DNA of 64,000 nucleotides from Aldehydirespirator sp965205155 (GCA_965205155.1 OZ242033.1:2976001-3040000); one strand, 5' to 3'; counted from the first letter of the stretch, positions 48,941 through 58,117 are shown. Notes: generated from the letters alone by a model not told the origin. Made by a program: numbers and translations.

Positions 48941-50044
48941 CTACGTGGGGGCTACTTCGACGACCGTTCGGACTCCTTCGGCGGCGCGGAGGCGGTCGAA
49001 GCCCTCGTTCACTCCGTCCAAGGACACCCGGTGGGTGATCATTGACTCGAGGTCGAGCTCGCCGCGCTGCCACAGGCCCACCAGGCGGGGGATGTCGCGG
49101 GTCGGCCAGCAGTCGCCCAGCAGGCTGCCCACCAGGCGCTTCTGCTGGATCATGAACACGGTGACCGAGCCGATGTCGACGGTGTGCTCGGGAGGTGGTG
49201 CGCCGACCACGACGGTGGTGCCGCCCGGTCCGGTCACCTCCAGGCCCAGCCTCACCAGATCGGCGACGCCGGCCGTCTCTAGAGCGTAGTCCGCGCCGCG
49301 GCCGCCGGTGGCGTCGGCTACCGCCTGGCGCAGCTCGCCGGCGTCGCCGCCTATGGCGTCGGTGGCCCCGAGGCGAAGGGCGGCCTGGCGGCGGGACTCC
49401 ACCGGATCGGACGCCACGATGCGGGACGCACCGGCGATACGGGCACCCTGCACCGCGGAGATGCCGACCCCGCCCAGCCCGGTCACCACGACGGTGGAGC
49501 CCCGCTCCACCTTGGCCGTGTTGAGCACCGCACCGACCCCGGTCTGGACCGCGCAGCCGATCAGGCAGGCCACCTCGAGGGGAATGTCGTCGTCCAGCCG
49601 CACCACACCCGAGCCCGCAACCACCGTGTGCTGGGCGAAGGCGCCGACTCCCAGGCCCCGGTGCACGAGCCGGCCGGCCCGCGAGAAGGGCGACGTGCTG
49701 TCGGGCCGGGTGCCGGCCACGAAGCTCATCGCCTGCGGGCAGCGGCTGGCCTGCTGGCGGGCGCAGCCCTCGCAGTGCCCGCACGGCGCCAGCGGCGTGA
49801 TCATCACCTTGTCGCCCTCGGACACGTGGCCGACCCCGTCGCCGACCGCGGCCACCACCCCGGCGGCCTCGTGGCCGAGCACCGCCGGGAACAGGTAGCC
49901 CCCCTCGATGATGGTGAGGTCGCTGTGGCAGATGCCGCTGTGGCTCACGGCCACGCACACCTCGCCGGGCCTGGGATCAGCCAACTCCATGTCGTCGACC
50001 ACCTCCAGCGGAGACGCCGGATCGCTCAGCAGGGCCGCCCTCAT
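48941..50044 (-). CDS. Zinc-dependent alcohol dehydrogenase (MDR family)
   Basis: The 367-residue protein has the catalytic zinc ligands (HSGICHSDL, LGHEAAGVV), the structural zinc cysteines (CGHCEGCARQQASRC) and the NAD motif VTGLGGVGISAVQGA. The layout is that of class III-like or mycothiol/aryl alcohol dehydrogenases. It oxidises an alcohol or aldehyde adduct; the substrate is not evident. It is convergent with hppA with a 73-base gap. Confidence 0.92.
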   Translation of the reverse strand: MRAALLSDPASPLEVVDDMELADPRPGEVCVAVSHSGICHSDLTIIEGGYLFPAVLGHEAAGVVAAVGDGVGHVSEGDKVMITPLAPCGHCEGCARQQASRCPQAMSFVAGTRPDSTSPFSRAGRLVHRGLGVGAFAQHTVVAGSGVVRLDDDIPLEVACLIGCAVQTGVGAVLNTAKVERGSTVVVTGLGGVGISAVQGARIAGASRIVASDPVESRRQAALRLGATDAIGGDAGELRQAVADATGGRGADYALETAGVADLVRLGLEVTGPGGTTVVVGAPPPEHTVDIGSVTVFMIQQKRLVGSLLGDCWPTRDIPRLVGLWQRGELDLESMITHRVSLDGVNEGFDRLRAAEGVRTVVEVAPT

Positions 50045-50094
50045 GAGAGTGTCCGCGAATAGCTGGGAGATGGTTGTCTCGCAGCGGTGTCATG

Positions 50095-50193
50095 CCCGCT
50101 CTTGTTCGCTCCGCTCACGGGCCGCTCGGGCCACGGCCTCGCTCGGCGGATCTCGAAGATCCTCAATGAATCGCTCCCCGTCCGCTCGGCCTC
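50095..50193 (-). repeat. Dispersed repeat, copy 6 (long form with internal hairpin)
   Basis: On the minus strand: CCAGAGGCCGAGCG, a spacer of about 39 bases with GGGGAGCGATTC and a perfect hairpin GGATCT-TCG-AGATCC, then the core with GGCCGTGGCCCGAGC and GCGAACAAGAGCGGG. It lies between the PfkB gene and the alcohol dehydrogenase gene, sense to both. Confidence 0.92.
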
Positions 50194-50205
50194 TGGGCAG
50201 AGACC

Positions 50206-51081
50206 CTAATGCTCGGCCTCTTGGAAGGGGCCGCCGCGGGTGGTGGGGCCGACCCTGGCCAGCACCAGCGCCATCACCCGGTGGGCGGCGTCCACGGCTG
50301 CGACCGGGGCAGCCCCGGCCCGCCGCGACATCAGGTAGCCGGCCACGAACCCGTCCACCGCGCCGGTGCGGTCCACTACGTCGGCAGGCAGCGACGGCTG
50401 ACGCCGGTGGACGCCTCCGGCGGTCAGCACCTCCGTGATCTCCGGCCCGATCACTACGGTGCAGCCGCTTCCACCGACGGGCTCGTTCGACTCCAGGCCC
50501 AGGCGCGCATGATCGCGCTCGGTGAATATCACCGTGTCAGGCTGCACGGCCTCGACCAGCTCCACGAACGCTGCCGCGCCGTAGTCCGCGACCTCGTCGG
50601 CGGACAGTCCGGTGAGGGTTACCGGCACCCGGCGCTCCATGGCCCCGGTGACGATGCCCTCCACCGCGGTCGCGAGGGGGTCGGACATGAGCGAGCGTCC
50701 CGGTACGAACAGCTGCACTGCTCCCACGAGCACCTCGGCGTCGGTGGTCGCCAGCATGGACGAGGCTCCCCTGTCCACCAGGGTGGTGCGGTATCCCCGT
50801 TGCAGCAGGTTGACGGTCATCCCGGTCACACCTTGGGCGCTGACCTGGACGTCCACTCCCCGCATTCGTAGGTCGGCGATCAGGGAGTCGCCCATCGCGT
50901 CGGCGCCGACCTGGCCCACGAAGCGGGCCGACCCGCCCCGTTCGCAGGTGATCGCGGCGACATTGGCTGCCGAGCCGCCCCGCAGCCTCAGCGTGCGGGC
51001 CTCCGCGACGTGGCCCCGACGCATCCCCTCGGGGAACTCGACCACGAGCTCCTCGACCAGGTCACCGATCGTCAACAGCAT
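50206..51081 (-). CDS. PfkB-family carbohydrate/nucleoside kinase
   Basis: The 291-residue protein has RLRGGSAANVAAITCERGG at the substrate site and DRTGAVDGFVAGYLMSRRAG as the ATP/anion-hole motif. The motif normally reads GAGD; here Val replaces the second Gly, but the catalytic Asp is kept. The sugar or nucleoside substrate is unknown. A dispersed repeat lies 12 bases after its stop. It is divergent from menB. Confidence 0.87.
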   Translation of the reverse strand: MLLTIGDLVEELVVEFPEGMRRGHVAEARTLRLRGGSAANVAAITCERGGSARFVGQVGADAMGDSLIADLRMRGVDVQVSAQGVTGMTVNLLQRGYRTTLVDRGASSMLATTDAEVLVGAVQLFVPGRSLMSDPLATAVEGIVTGAMERRVPVTLTGLSADEVADYGAAAFVELVEAVQPDTVIFTERDHARLGLESNEPVGGSGCTVVIGPEITEVLTAGGVHRRQPSLPADVVDRTGAVDGFVAGYLMSRRAGAAPVAAVDAAHRVMALVLARVGPTTRGGPFQEAEH

Positions 51082-51158
51082 CGTCCTCTGGGCGGCTCAC
51101 TGCAGACCGTGCGCCGGCCTGGCGTAACCGCCAGCGGCGCTCACTGTAGTGTGCGGTC

Positions 51159-52061
51159 GTGGTCTCGGAACTCTTCGACCCCGGAGCCTGGAAGGCTGTC
51201 GACGGCTTCGAGGACCTCACCGACGTCACCTACCACCGGGCGGTCGACCAGGGCACGGTGCGGGTGGCCTTCGATCGCCCGGAGGTGCGCAACGCGTTCC
51301 GGCCCCACACCGTGGACGAGCTGTACCGCTGCCTGGATCACGCCCGCATGACCGGCGATGTGGGCTGCGTGCTGGTCACCGGCAACGGGCCGTCTCCCCG
51401 GGACGGCGGCTGGGCCTTCTGCTCGGGCGGGGATCAGCGCATCCGGGGCCGCGACGGCTACCGGTACGCCTCCGGCGAGACCGGCGAGACCATCGACGCC
51501 GGCCGCTCGGGGCGGCTGCACATCCTCGAAGTGCAGCGCCTGATCCGCATGATGCCCAAGGTGGTGATCGCGGTGGTGCCGGGCTGGGCCGTGGGCGGGG
51601 GCCACAGCCTGCACGCGGTGGCCGATCTGACGCTGGCCAGCGCCGAGCACGGCCTGTTCAAGCAGACCGACACCGACGTGGCCAGCTTCGACGGCGGCTT
51701 CGGCTCGGCCTACCTGGCCCGGCTCATCGGGCAGAAGAAGGCCCGTGAGATCTTCTTCCTGGGCCGCACCTACTCGGCCCAGGAGGCGTGCGAGATGGGC
51801 ATGGTCAACCAGGTGGTCCCCCACGCCGATCTGGAGACTGTCGCCCTGGAGTGGGCCCGAGAGATCAACGCCAAGAGCCCCACCGCCCAGCGGATGGTGA
51901 AGTTCGCCCTGAACCTGGTCGACGACGGGCTCATCGGCCAGCAGGTGTTCGCCGGCGAGGCCACCCGGCTGGCCTACATGACCGACGAGGCGGCCGAGGG
52001 CCGCGACGCCTTCCTGCACAAGCGCCCCCCGGACTGGTCACCGTTCCCCTGGCACTACTGA
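51159..52061 (+). CDS. menB: 1,4-dihydroxy-2-naphthoyl-CoA synthase
   Basis: The GTG at 51159 gives 300 residues. MenB-specific features in the crotonase fold are GWAFCSGGDQRIRGRDG, VPGWAVGGGHSLHAVADLTL, TDTDVASFDGGFGSAYLARL and the end AFLHKRPPDWSPFPWHY. It closes the second ring in menaquinone synthesis. No other men gene is in the window. Confidence 0.94.
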   Translation: MVSELFDPGAWKAVDGFEDLTDVTYHRAVDQGTVRVAFDRPEVRNAFRPHTVDELYRCLDHARMTGDVGCVLVTGNGPSPRDGGWAFCSGGDQRIRGRDGYRYASGETGETIDAGRSGRLHILEVQRLIRMMPKVVIAVVPGWAVGGGHSLHAVADLTLASAEHGLFKQTDTDVASFDGGFGSAYLARLIGQKKAREIFFLGRTYSAQEACEMGMVNQVVPHADLETVALEWAREINAKSPTAQRMVKFALNLVDDGLIGQQVFAGEATRLAYMTDEAAEGRDAFLHKRPPDWSPFPWHY

Positions 52062-52081
52062 GAGCCAGGCGCCCGCGCCGG

Positions 52082-53254
52082 CTAGAGGGCTGAGACGAAG
52101 GCGGCGACCGTCTCTATATGTGACGTGAGGGGGAACAGGTCGACCACGGTCCAGCGGTCGAGGGCATAGCCGCAGTCGATGAGGCGGCGGGCGTCCTGGG
52201 CGAACGACGACGGGTCGCAGCTCACCAGAACCACCAGGCGGGGCTTGCACGACAGCAGCGGTCCCACGGCCGCCTCGCCGAGCCCCGAGCGGGCTGGATC
52301 GGCCACCACGACGCTGGCGGGCGAGGCCCGCCACTTCTCGACCGGGATCCGCAGCACCTTGGCGCCGCCGCCCAGGTTGACCCGGGCGTCGGCTGCGGCG
52401 TCGGCGCTGCGCTCGATGGCGGTGACTTTGCGGCCGGAGCCCGCCGTGCCCGCGAACAGCCCCACGCCGGCGTAGGCGTCCACCAGGGGGCCGTCGGTAG
52501 CCAGCTCCTCCACCATCTCAGCCACCTCGTCGATGAGGGCCTCCGCCCCCGCCGGCCGGTTCTGGAAGAAGGACCGGGCCGAGATCCTCCACCGACGGCC
52601 CGACAATTCCTCGTGTATCCAGGCCCGCCGGTCGCTGTCGAGCTCGTCGGTGCCCACCACCATCACGTCGTCGGGCACCGCCACCTCGTCGACGGTGGGG
52701 TTGACCACCACCATCCGCTCCCCGGTGCGGGATCCGACCCGGATGAACACACCGTCGGCGGGGCCGTAGCGGCCGTCGACCAGCAACTCCTCGGCGCCAT
52801 CGTCCACCGCCCCGCAGTCCTCGGGAATGACCACCTCGTGGCTGGAGCGGGCCATGAACCCGGCCCGCCCGTCCACCACCTTGGCCCGCACCGTGGTGCG
52901 GCCCCGGTCGACGTCCAGCATTCGCAGCGCCGGAGCGGGAGCGTCCACGCCGTGGCGGGTGAGCTGGTCCACCACGATCGACGCCTTCATCCGCATCTGG
53001 GCCCGGGAGTCGACATGGAGCATGTCGCAGCCGCCGCAGCCCTCCAGGTGGTGCTCGCACGCGATCGGAACCCGGTCCGGCGACGCCTCCAGCACGTCGA
53101 TCACCCTGGCTCTGGCCCAGCGCCGGTCGACGGTGTGGATCTCGGCGGTTACCAGCTCACCGGGAAGGGCACCCTCAACGAACACAACTCGCCCGTCGCA
53201 GCCCCTAGCCACCCCGACGCCGTCGCGCGCCGTGGCCGTCACCCGCAACTCCAC
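52082..53254 (-). CDS. RNA m5U methyltransferase, TrmA/RlmCD-like
   Basis: The GTG at 53254 gives 390 residues. An N-terminal TRAM domain is followed by cluster-type cysteines (ACEHHLEGCGGCDMLHVD). The methyltransferase domain has SFFQNRPAGAEALI, VDAYAGVGLFAG and the nucleophile region VLVSCDPSSFAQD. It methylates a uridine in 23S rRNA or tRNA. If it makes m5U54 in tRNA, it would act on the same T-loop base as TtuA; this cannot be told from sequence alone. It is convergent with menB. Confidence 0.88.
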   Translation of the reverse strand: MELRVTATARDGVGVARGCDGRVVFVEGALPGELVTAEIHTVDRRWARARVIDVLEASPDRVPIACEHHLEGCGGCDMLHVDSRAQMRMKASIVVDQLTRHGVDAPAPALRMLDVDRGRTTVRAKVVDGRAGFMARSSHEVVIPEDCGAVDDGAEELLVDGRYGPADGVFIRVGSRTGERMVVVNPTVDEVAVPDDVMVVGTDELDSDRRAWIHEELSGRRWRISARSFFQNRPAGAEALIDEVAEMVEELATDGPLVDAYAGVGLFAGTAGSGRKVTAIERSADAAADARVNLGGGAKVLRIPVEKWRASPASVVVADPARSGLGEAAVGPLLSCKPRLVVLVSCDPSSFAQDARRLIDCGYALDRWTVVDLFPLTSHIETVAAFVSAL

Positions 53255-53338
53255 GAGGCGACGGTATCGGCACTGTCGGCGATAGCGGCTTGTTGCATGG
53301 TGGACCATCGCGCCGCACCGCCCGGTTAGGGTGCGGGC

Positions 53339-53995
53339 GTGGTGGTGGAGATCGCTCCCTCGATGCTGGCGGCCGACGCTTCACGCCTGGGCGAGGAGTG
53401 CCAGGCCATCGCCGAGGCGGGCGCCCACCGGGTCCACTGGGACGTCATGGACGGCGTGTTCGTGCCCAACCTCACCTTCGGGCCCGACGTTGTGGCGGCG
53501 TGCCGGCCGCTGGTGGACCTGCACTTCGAGGCCCACCTCATGGTGGTGAAGCCCGACGAGCTGGCCTCCCTCTACATCGAGGCCGGCTGCGACACCGTGC
53601 TGATCCACACTGAGACCTGCCCGCACCTGCACCGCTCCCTGGCGGCCATCACCGAGGCCGGCGCCCGCTGCGGCGTGGTGCTCAACCCCCATACGCCCGC
53701 GTCGAACATCTCCGAGGTGATCCCGATGATCGACGAGGTGCTGGTGATGACGGTCAACCCCGGCTTCGGGGGGCAGCGCTACATCGCCTCCGTCGAGTCG
53801 AAGATCGCGGCAGTGCGCCGGATGATCGAGGACTCGGGCCGCAGCATCGACCTGGAGGTTGACGGCGGCATCACTGCGGCCACGGCTGGAGCCGCCGTCG
53901 GGGCCGGGGCCAACGTCCTGGTGGCCGGCTCGGCGGTGTTCGGCCACCGCGACGGCCCGGCCATCGCCATCAAGGAGTTGTTGGCCAGCGTCTGA
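53339..53995 (+). CDS. rpe: Ribulose-phosphate 3-epimerase
   Basis: The 218-residue TIM barrel has the metal-site residues HWDVMDGVFVPNLTFGP, FEAHLMVVKPDE, VMTVNPGFGGQRYI and LEVDGGITAATA. It interconverts ribulose- and xylulose-5-phosphate. It complements transketolase and transaldolase at 16-19 kb. It ends four bases from the clpP stop, convergent. Confidence 0.95.
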   Translation: MVVEIAPSMLAADASRLGEECQAIAEAGAHRVHWDVMDGVFVPNLTFGPDVVAACRPLVDLHFEAHLMVVKPDELASLYIEAGCDTVLIHTETCPHLHRSLAAITEAGARCGVVLNPHTPASNISEVIPMIDEVLVMTVNPGFGGQRYIASVESKIAAVRRMIEDSGRSIDLEVDGGITAATAGAAVGAGANVLVAGSAVFGHRDGPAIAIKELLASV

Positions 53996-53999
53996 GGCT

Positions 54000-54635
54000 C
54001 TAGAGCATCTCGCCGCGCTTGACGATGACGTGGTCGATGATGCCGTAGTCCATGGCCTCCGACGCGGTGAACCATCGGTCGCGGTCGGAGTCGGCCTCGA
54101 TCTGCTCGACGGTCTGGCCGGTGTGGTGGGCGATGCGCTCCTGCAGCAGCTTCTTGGTGTAGGCCATCTGCTCGGCCTGGATGGCGATGTCGGTGGCCTG
54201 GCCCCGGACGCCGCCGAGGGGCTGGTGCATCATGATCCGGGCGTGGGGCAGGGCGTAGCGCTTGCCCGGAGCGCCCGCGCACAGCAGGAACTGCCCCATC
54301 GACGCGCCCAGGCCGATGCAGATGGTGCCCACGTCGGGCTGGATGAACTGCATGGTGTCGTAGATGGCCATGCCGGACGTGACCGAGCCGCCGGGGCTGT
54401 TGATGTACAGCCAGATCGGCCTGCTGGCGTCCTGGCCCTCCAGGTACAGCAGCTGGGCCATGATGAAGTTGGCGATCTCGTCGTTGACGTCCGAGCCGAG
54501 CACCACGATGCGGTCCTGCAGCAGCCGGTTGTACACCTCGCTGTGACGGTTGGCGGCGGTGGTCGGAGTCTCGAAGCCGACCTCGCCGGGTTCGGGGCGG
54601 AGCCGGGGCGGCGGTGAATGCGACGTCATGGCCAC
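54000..54635 (-). CDS. clpP: ATP-dependent Clp protease proteolytic subunit
   Basis: The 211-residue protein has the catalytic Ser in IGLGASMGQFLLCAGAPG, His in RIMMHQPLGGVRGQ and Asp in EADSDRDRWF. NSPGGSVTSGMAIYDTMQFI forms the oxyanion strand. It forms the 14-mer chamber used by ClpX/ClpC. Only one clpP is here; many actinobacteria have two, and a partner is not in the window. Confidence 0.95.
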   Translation of the reverse strand: MAMTSHSPPPRLRPEPGEVGFETPTTAANRHSEVYNRLLQDRIVVLGSDVNDEIANFIMAQLLYLEGQDASRPIWLYINSPGGSVTSGMAIYDTMQFIQPDVGTICIGLGASMGQFLLCAGAPGKRYALPHARIMMHQPLGGVRGQATDIAIQAEQMAYTKKLLQERIAHHTGQTVEQIEADSDRDRWFTASEAMDYGIIDHVIVKRGEML

Positions 54636-54749
54636 GAGGCTACCGGTACTGCCCGGTGATCCGGCCCTTGCAGGACTTGCAATGATTTTTTCTGATTTTC
54701 TGTCTATTTACAGGGATATTTGTCACACCCCCTTCCTAATGTGGCAGGC

Positions 54750-56009
54750 ATGGAGTCAAGGATCGAATCGGCCAACACCGACGCCGCGACAGGTACGGCG
54801 TGGGCCCGCGATGTAGAGGTCGCGGCTCTCAGTGACGACGAGTTGGTGGAGCGGATGACGGCGTTGGGCCGGGAGCGGTCACGGGTGGAGGCGTTGCTGG
54901 CCGTGACGGCGGCGGAGATGCATCGCCGTGATGGTGGTCGGGCGGTGGCGGCGATGATGCGCGAGCGGCTGCACCTGTCGGCTCGTCAGGCGACCGCGGA
55001 CACCGAGTTGGCTGCGTCGCTGGCCGAGTTCCCGTCCACGGTGGAGGCTTGGCGGGCCGGGGAGATCACTGCGGGTCATGCTCGGGTGATCGCTCGGGTG
55101 GCGGCTGATCCTGACCATTGCGATGAGCCGGCTCTGTTGGAGATGGCCCGGGGCTATCCGGTGGACATGTTCGCCCGCATGACCCGCAGCGTGATGAAGC
55201 CGGGCGTGTCGTCTGAGGAGCGCAACCGCCAGCACGAGAACCGGTGGGCGTCGCTGGTTCAGGACCCCGACGGGTCCTGGCGGCTGTCGGCGTACTTCGA
55301 CGCCGACGACGGCAAGCGCGTCAGCTTGGCCTTCAACGCCATGGTGCGCACCTACCGCACCGGCACCACCTTCTACGGGTCCGGCCCCATCGAGGGCCTC
55401 ACCCCCGCGCAGCGCCGCGCCGACGCGCTGGCCAACCTGATCACCGGTGAGGGCCCGCACCGGCGGCCGAACACCACCTTGTTGTTGATCGCCGACTACG
55501 ACACCGTCACACGCGAACTCAAGAACCTGCGCTATGACGACGGGCTGCCCGTTGCCGCCGACCGGATCGCTCGCCTGGCCGCCGAGGCCAAGATCCTGCC
55601 TGCCATCTTCAACGCCGAGGGCGACCCGCTGTGGCTGGGACGCGCCGACCGCAACGCCAGCGCCGGTCAGCGCATCGCACTGGCGGCCCGCGACGGCGGC
55701 TGCGTCAACTGCGCCGCACCCGCCGAGGGAGGCGAGCCCCACCACATCAGATGGTTCAGCCGGGGCGGACCCACCGACATCGACAACCTCGCCTGGTTGT
55801 GCGAACGCTGCCACCACCTCATACACGACGACGGCTGGCAACTGCACTCCGACGGCGGCCAACTCAAACTCAAACCGCCGGCACGGCCGATGACGCAACC
55901 CCGTTCCCGGCCCGGCGCCGACCGCCAGAACGGCCACGACGGCCACGACAGCCGCTCCCGGCCCGATGTTCGTGTCCGGCCAGAGCGCAACCCGGTCCTG
56001 CGGACCTGA
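54750..56009 (+). CDS. DUF222/HNH endonuclease-domain protein (13E12-type)
   Basis: I start at the ATG at 54750, giving 419 residues. The N-terminal helical DUF222 region (LSARQATADTELAASLAEFP, EITAGHARVIARVAADPDHC) precedes an HNH motif with zinc cysteines (GCVNCAAPAEGGEPHHIRWF, DNLAWLCERCHHLIHDDGWQ). A disordered Arg/Pro-rich tail follows. Such proteins are abundant, often repeated and mobile in actinobacterial genomes; a nuclease role is likely but unproven. The leader (54683-54725) is unusually AT-rich. It is followed by tRNA-Leu. Confidence 0.9.
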   Translation: MESRIESANTDAATGTAWARDVEVAALSDDELVERMTALGRERSRVEALLAVTAAEMHRRDGGRAVAAMMRERLHLSARQATADTELAASLAEFPSTVEAWRAGEITAGHARVIARVAADPDHCDEPALLEMARGYPVDMFARMTRSVMKPGVSSEERNRQHENRWASLVQDPDGSWRLSAYFDADDGKRVSLAFNAMVRTYRTGTTFYGSGPIEGLTPAQRRADALANLITGEGPHRRPNTTLLLIADYDTVTRELKNLRYDDGLPVAADRIARLAAEAKILPAIFNAEGDPLWLGRADRNASAGQRIALAARDGGCVNCAAPAEGGEPHHIRWFSRGGPTDIDNLAWLCERCHHLIHDDGWQLHSDGGQLKLKPPARPMTQPRSRPGADRQNGHDGHDSRSRPDVRVRPERNPVLRT

Positions 56010-56043
56010 CGGCGGCGGGCCGCGGGATACCCTGACGGGACTC

Positions 56044-56131
56044 GCGGACGTGGCGGAATCTGGCAGACGCGCTGGGTTTAGGTCCCAGTACCCACCAGGG
56101 TGTGGGGGTTCGAATCCCCCCGTCCGCACCA
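56044..56131 (+). tRNA. tRNA-Leu (anticodon UAG)
   Basis: The acceptor arms GCGGACG and CGTCCGC pair over seven bases. The anticodon stem CTGGG/CCCAG encloses loop TTTAGGT, giving anticodon UAG (codon CUA). A long variable arm (CCACCAGGGTGTG region) marks a class II tRNA. The T-arm GGGGGTTCGAATCCCCC is perfect, and CCA is encoded at 56129-56131. Confidence 0.96.
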
Positions 56132-56229
56132 CCACCACCCACTTACGGAAGCGACCGTCCGCACGCACTCCCATCGCAGACCTCGGAGACGCAGACCGCC
56201 GTTCTTGTTCGATAGCGGCCCAGATGGCT

Positions 56230-56247
56230 TGGCCGTCAGGACGGCCA
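56230..56247 (-). terminator. Terminator-like hairpin after the repeat lipoprotein
   Basis: TGGCCGT and ACGGCCA form a seven-base stem with a four-base loop directly after the 56251 stop. There is no T-run, so intrinsic termination is uncertain. Confidence 0.35.
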
Positions 56248-56250
56248 GAT

Positions 56251-57405
56251 CTACAAGGCTGGTCGCGGGTTCGTCACCATCTCGATGATGAAGGCCTGTA
56301 TGGGAAGGAGCTCGGCGATGGTGAAGCAGTCGAAGACCTTGAGGCCTGGCGCGGATAACTCGACGAATTCTTCCTCGGTCATCGACGCCTGCGCGAAGTT
56401 TCCGACGGCCATGAGTTCAAGGAACTCGGGGTGTTCTGCGCCGAAGTCTCGGATGCAGTCAGCCGACTCGTTGCTCATCCCGCCGATAAGCGTTGAGAGG
56501 ATGGAGATGAGCAGCTCGGCGATGGTGTCGGTCGTAAGGCAATCGGGCCCCTGCACTGTGGTCGCAGTGCCTCCGACGAACGCTGCCTCGACGACCGCCT
56601 CGAATTGCTCCCGCGTCAAGGAGAGTTCGCCGAGATAGCAGTTGATCACGTCCTCGCCCATGACGCCGAGGAGTTGGCTGCCGGTGACCGGCGCCAAGAC
56701 CGCGACTTGGTCCAGGGTGCGCAGGGTCATACTGATCTTCTCACTGGCGGTAGCGCAGTTGTAGAAGTCCCCGGCGAAGGAACGCAGCGTCTCCGGATCG
56801 AATGGGACGGTGGATTCTCCCTCGACGCCGAAGGTGATGTAGGCGAGTTCTGGATGTGCCCTACCGAGGTCGGTGAGGCAGTTGCGCGATTCGTCGCTGG
56901 TGAACTCGGCGTTGGCGGCGATGATCGCCGTGCTGAACACCACGAAGTTGTCCTCGGTGAGGCAGGCGGCTATCGGCTCTGCCAAGAAGGGATCGGCCCC
57001 CGCATCCGCCAGCGTTGCGTCAACGATCGACTGGAAGGCGTCTCCGGCCTCCTCGCTCACACACGACGCCTCCGCTTCCGAAACGCCATCCAAGAGGTCC
57101 CCGCCCGTTGTGTCGGCGTCGACCACAAGCCCTTCAAGGGACATCGCAGCGGCGGGAGCCTCGGTCGTCGCCGGCGGCTCAGGGGCCTCAGTCGTCGCCG
57201 GCGGCTCAGGGGCCTCAGTCGTCGCCGGCGGCTCAGGGGCCTCAGTCGTCGCCGGCGGCTCAGGGGCCTCAGTCGTCGCCGGCGGCTCGGAGGCTGGCTC
57301 GGCGGTGCCCCCGGATTCATCGTCATTGCCACAGGCGAGGGCGATCATCATGGTTGCAAGAAGCAGAGCGAGGACTTGCTGTTTCTGAGAATGGCGAAAC
57401 ATCAT
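56251..57405 (-). CDS. Lipoprotein with PPATTEAPE repeats
   Basis: The 384-residue protein has a lipobox (MMIALACGND), a linker made of five near-identical nine-residue repeats (PPATTEAPE, residues about 40-84) and a helical domain of about 290 residues. That domain has regularly spaced cysteines (EASCVSEEAG, IAACLTEDN, RNCLTDLG, NCYLGEL, DCLTTD, ADCIRDFG, FDCFTIAE). The spacing suggests three internally repeated disulfide-linked helical units. No family is recognised. It sits just downstream of an IS256 remnant, whose end lies 39 bases before its start. Confidence 0.75.
   Translation of the reverse strand: MMFRHSQKQQVLALLLATMMIALACGNDDESGGTAEPASEPPATTEAPEPPATTEAPEPPATTEAPEPPATTEAPEPPATTEAPAAAMSLEGLVVDADTTGGDLLDGVSEAEASCVSEEAGDAFQSIVDATLADAGADPFLAEPIAACLTEDNFVVFSTAIIAANAEFTSDESRNCLTDLGRAHPELAYITFGVEGESTVPFDPETLRSFAGDFYNCATASEKISMTLRTLDQVAVLAPVTGSQLLGVMGEDVINCYLGELSLTREQFEAVVEAAFVGGTATTVQGPDCLTTDTIAELLISILSTLIGGMSNESADCIRDFGAEHPEFLELMAVGNFAQASMTEEEFVELSAPGLKVFDCFTIAELLPIQAFIIEMVTNPRPAL
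57155..57289. repeat. 27-bp tandem repeat, five units
   Basis: Five consecutive 27-base units, nearly identical in DNA, encode PPATTEAPE on the minus strand. The DNA identity suggests recent unit-copy change, so length may vary between strains. Confidence 0.9.
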
Positions 57406-57443
57406 GGGTACCTACCTTCATATGCGTGGGATCACGGCTGGTG

Positions 57444-58117
57444 GCGTCCCAGATTGGGTGTAATAGCGGTTGGGGCGCAGGTTCCTGTGGTCATGTTAGG
57501 CGGCGCGTGTGACGGGCGTGTGGCGGTGCTGGTCGGTATGGGTGTGGGTGTGGACAGGCCGGTGGAGTTGGTGTCGGAACTCGGTGAGTGCTCGGGCGAT
57601 GGCGGGGGTGTAGGTGAGTCCGCGCCAGCCCGCTGAGGCCCGGTCGAGCACGGCCCATACCAGTGTGAGGCAGATGGCTTCGCCGGGGAGCCGGCCGATG
57701 ACTTTGACTCGTCGGCGGGTCTCGCCGAAGGTGCGCTCGATCAGGTTGGTGTGGCGGATCCTGCGCCAGTGCTCGGCGGGGAACCGCAGGTGCGCGGTGA
57801 GCGCCTGGCGGTCGCTGAGCAGACAGCGCACGGCGGCGGGGAACTCGCTGTGGTAGCGGCGGGCGAAGCCGTCGATGCCGGCCTGTGCCGCGCTCACGGC
57901 CTCCTGGCCGGGGCAGATGTCGTCTGTGGGGTCGAAGATCTCCCAGAACGCCGTCTTGAGTTCGTCGCGGCGACCGGCGGGAACCTTGGCCATGATGTTG
58001 CTGCATCACCTCCTCGAGGACCTCGGCGATGTCGCGGCCCGAGCCGAACATCTCGTCGATCTCGGCGCGGACAGCTTCTGTGGGCGATACTCGTGCAGGC
58101 ACGGGCGTAGGTCTCAC
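57444..58117 (-). pseudogene. IS256-type transposase remnant, copy B (internally deleted)
   Basis: An N-terminal piece (SPTEAVRAEIDEMFGSGRDI, 58117 to about 57998) is joined out of frame to the C-terminal 165 residues (MAKVPAGRRDELKTAFWEIF through EHWRRIRHTNLIERTFGETR, ending 57496). The central part with most of the catalytic DDE residues is missing. The element end GCGTCCCAG lies at 57444. It is a relative of copy A at 13.1 kb with an intact 3' reading frame. Confidence 0.87.

Noticed and set aside
56121..56164. CCGTCCGCAC repeated 35 bases after the tRNA-Leu 3' end, as an attachment-site duplication
   Set aside because: The match is only ten bases, no integrase gene is adjacent and no island begins there.
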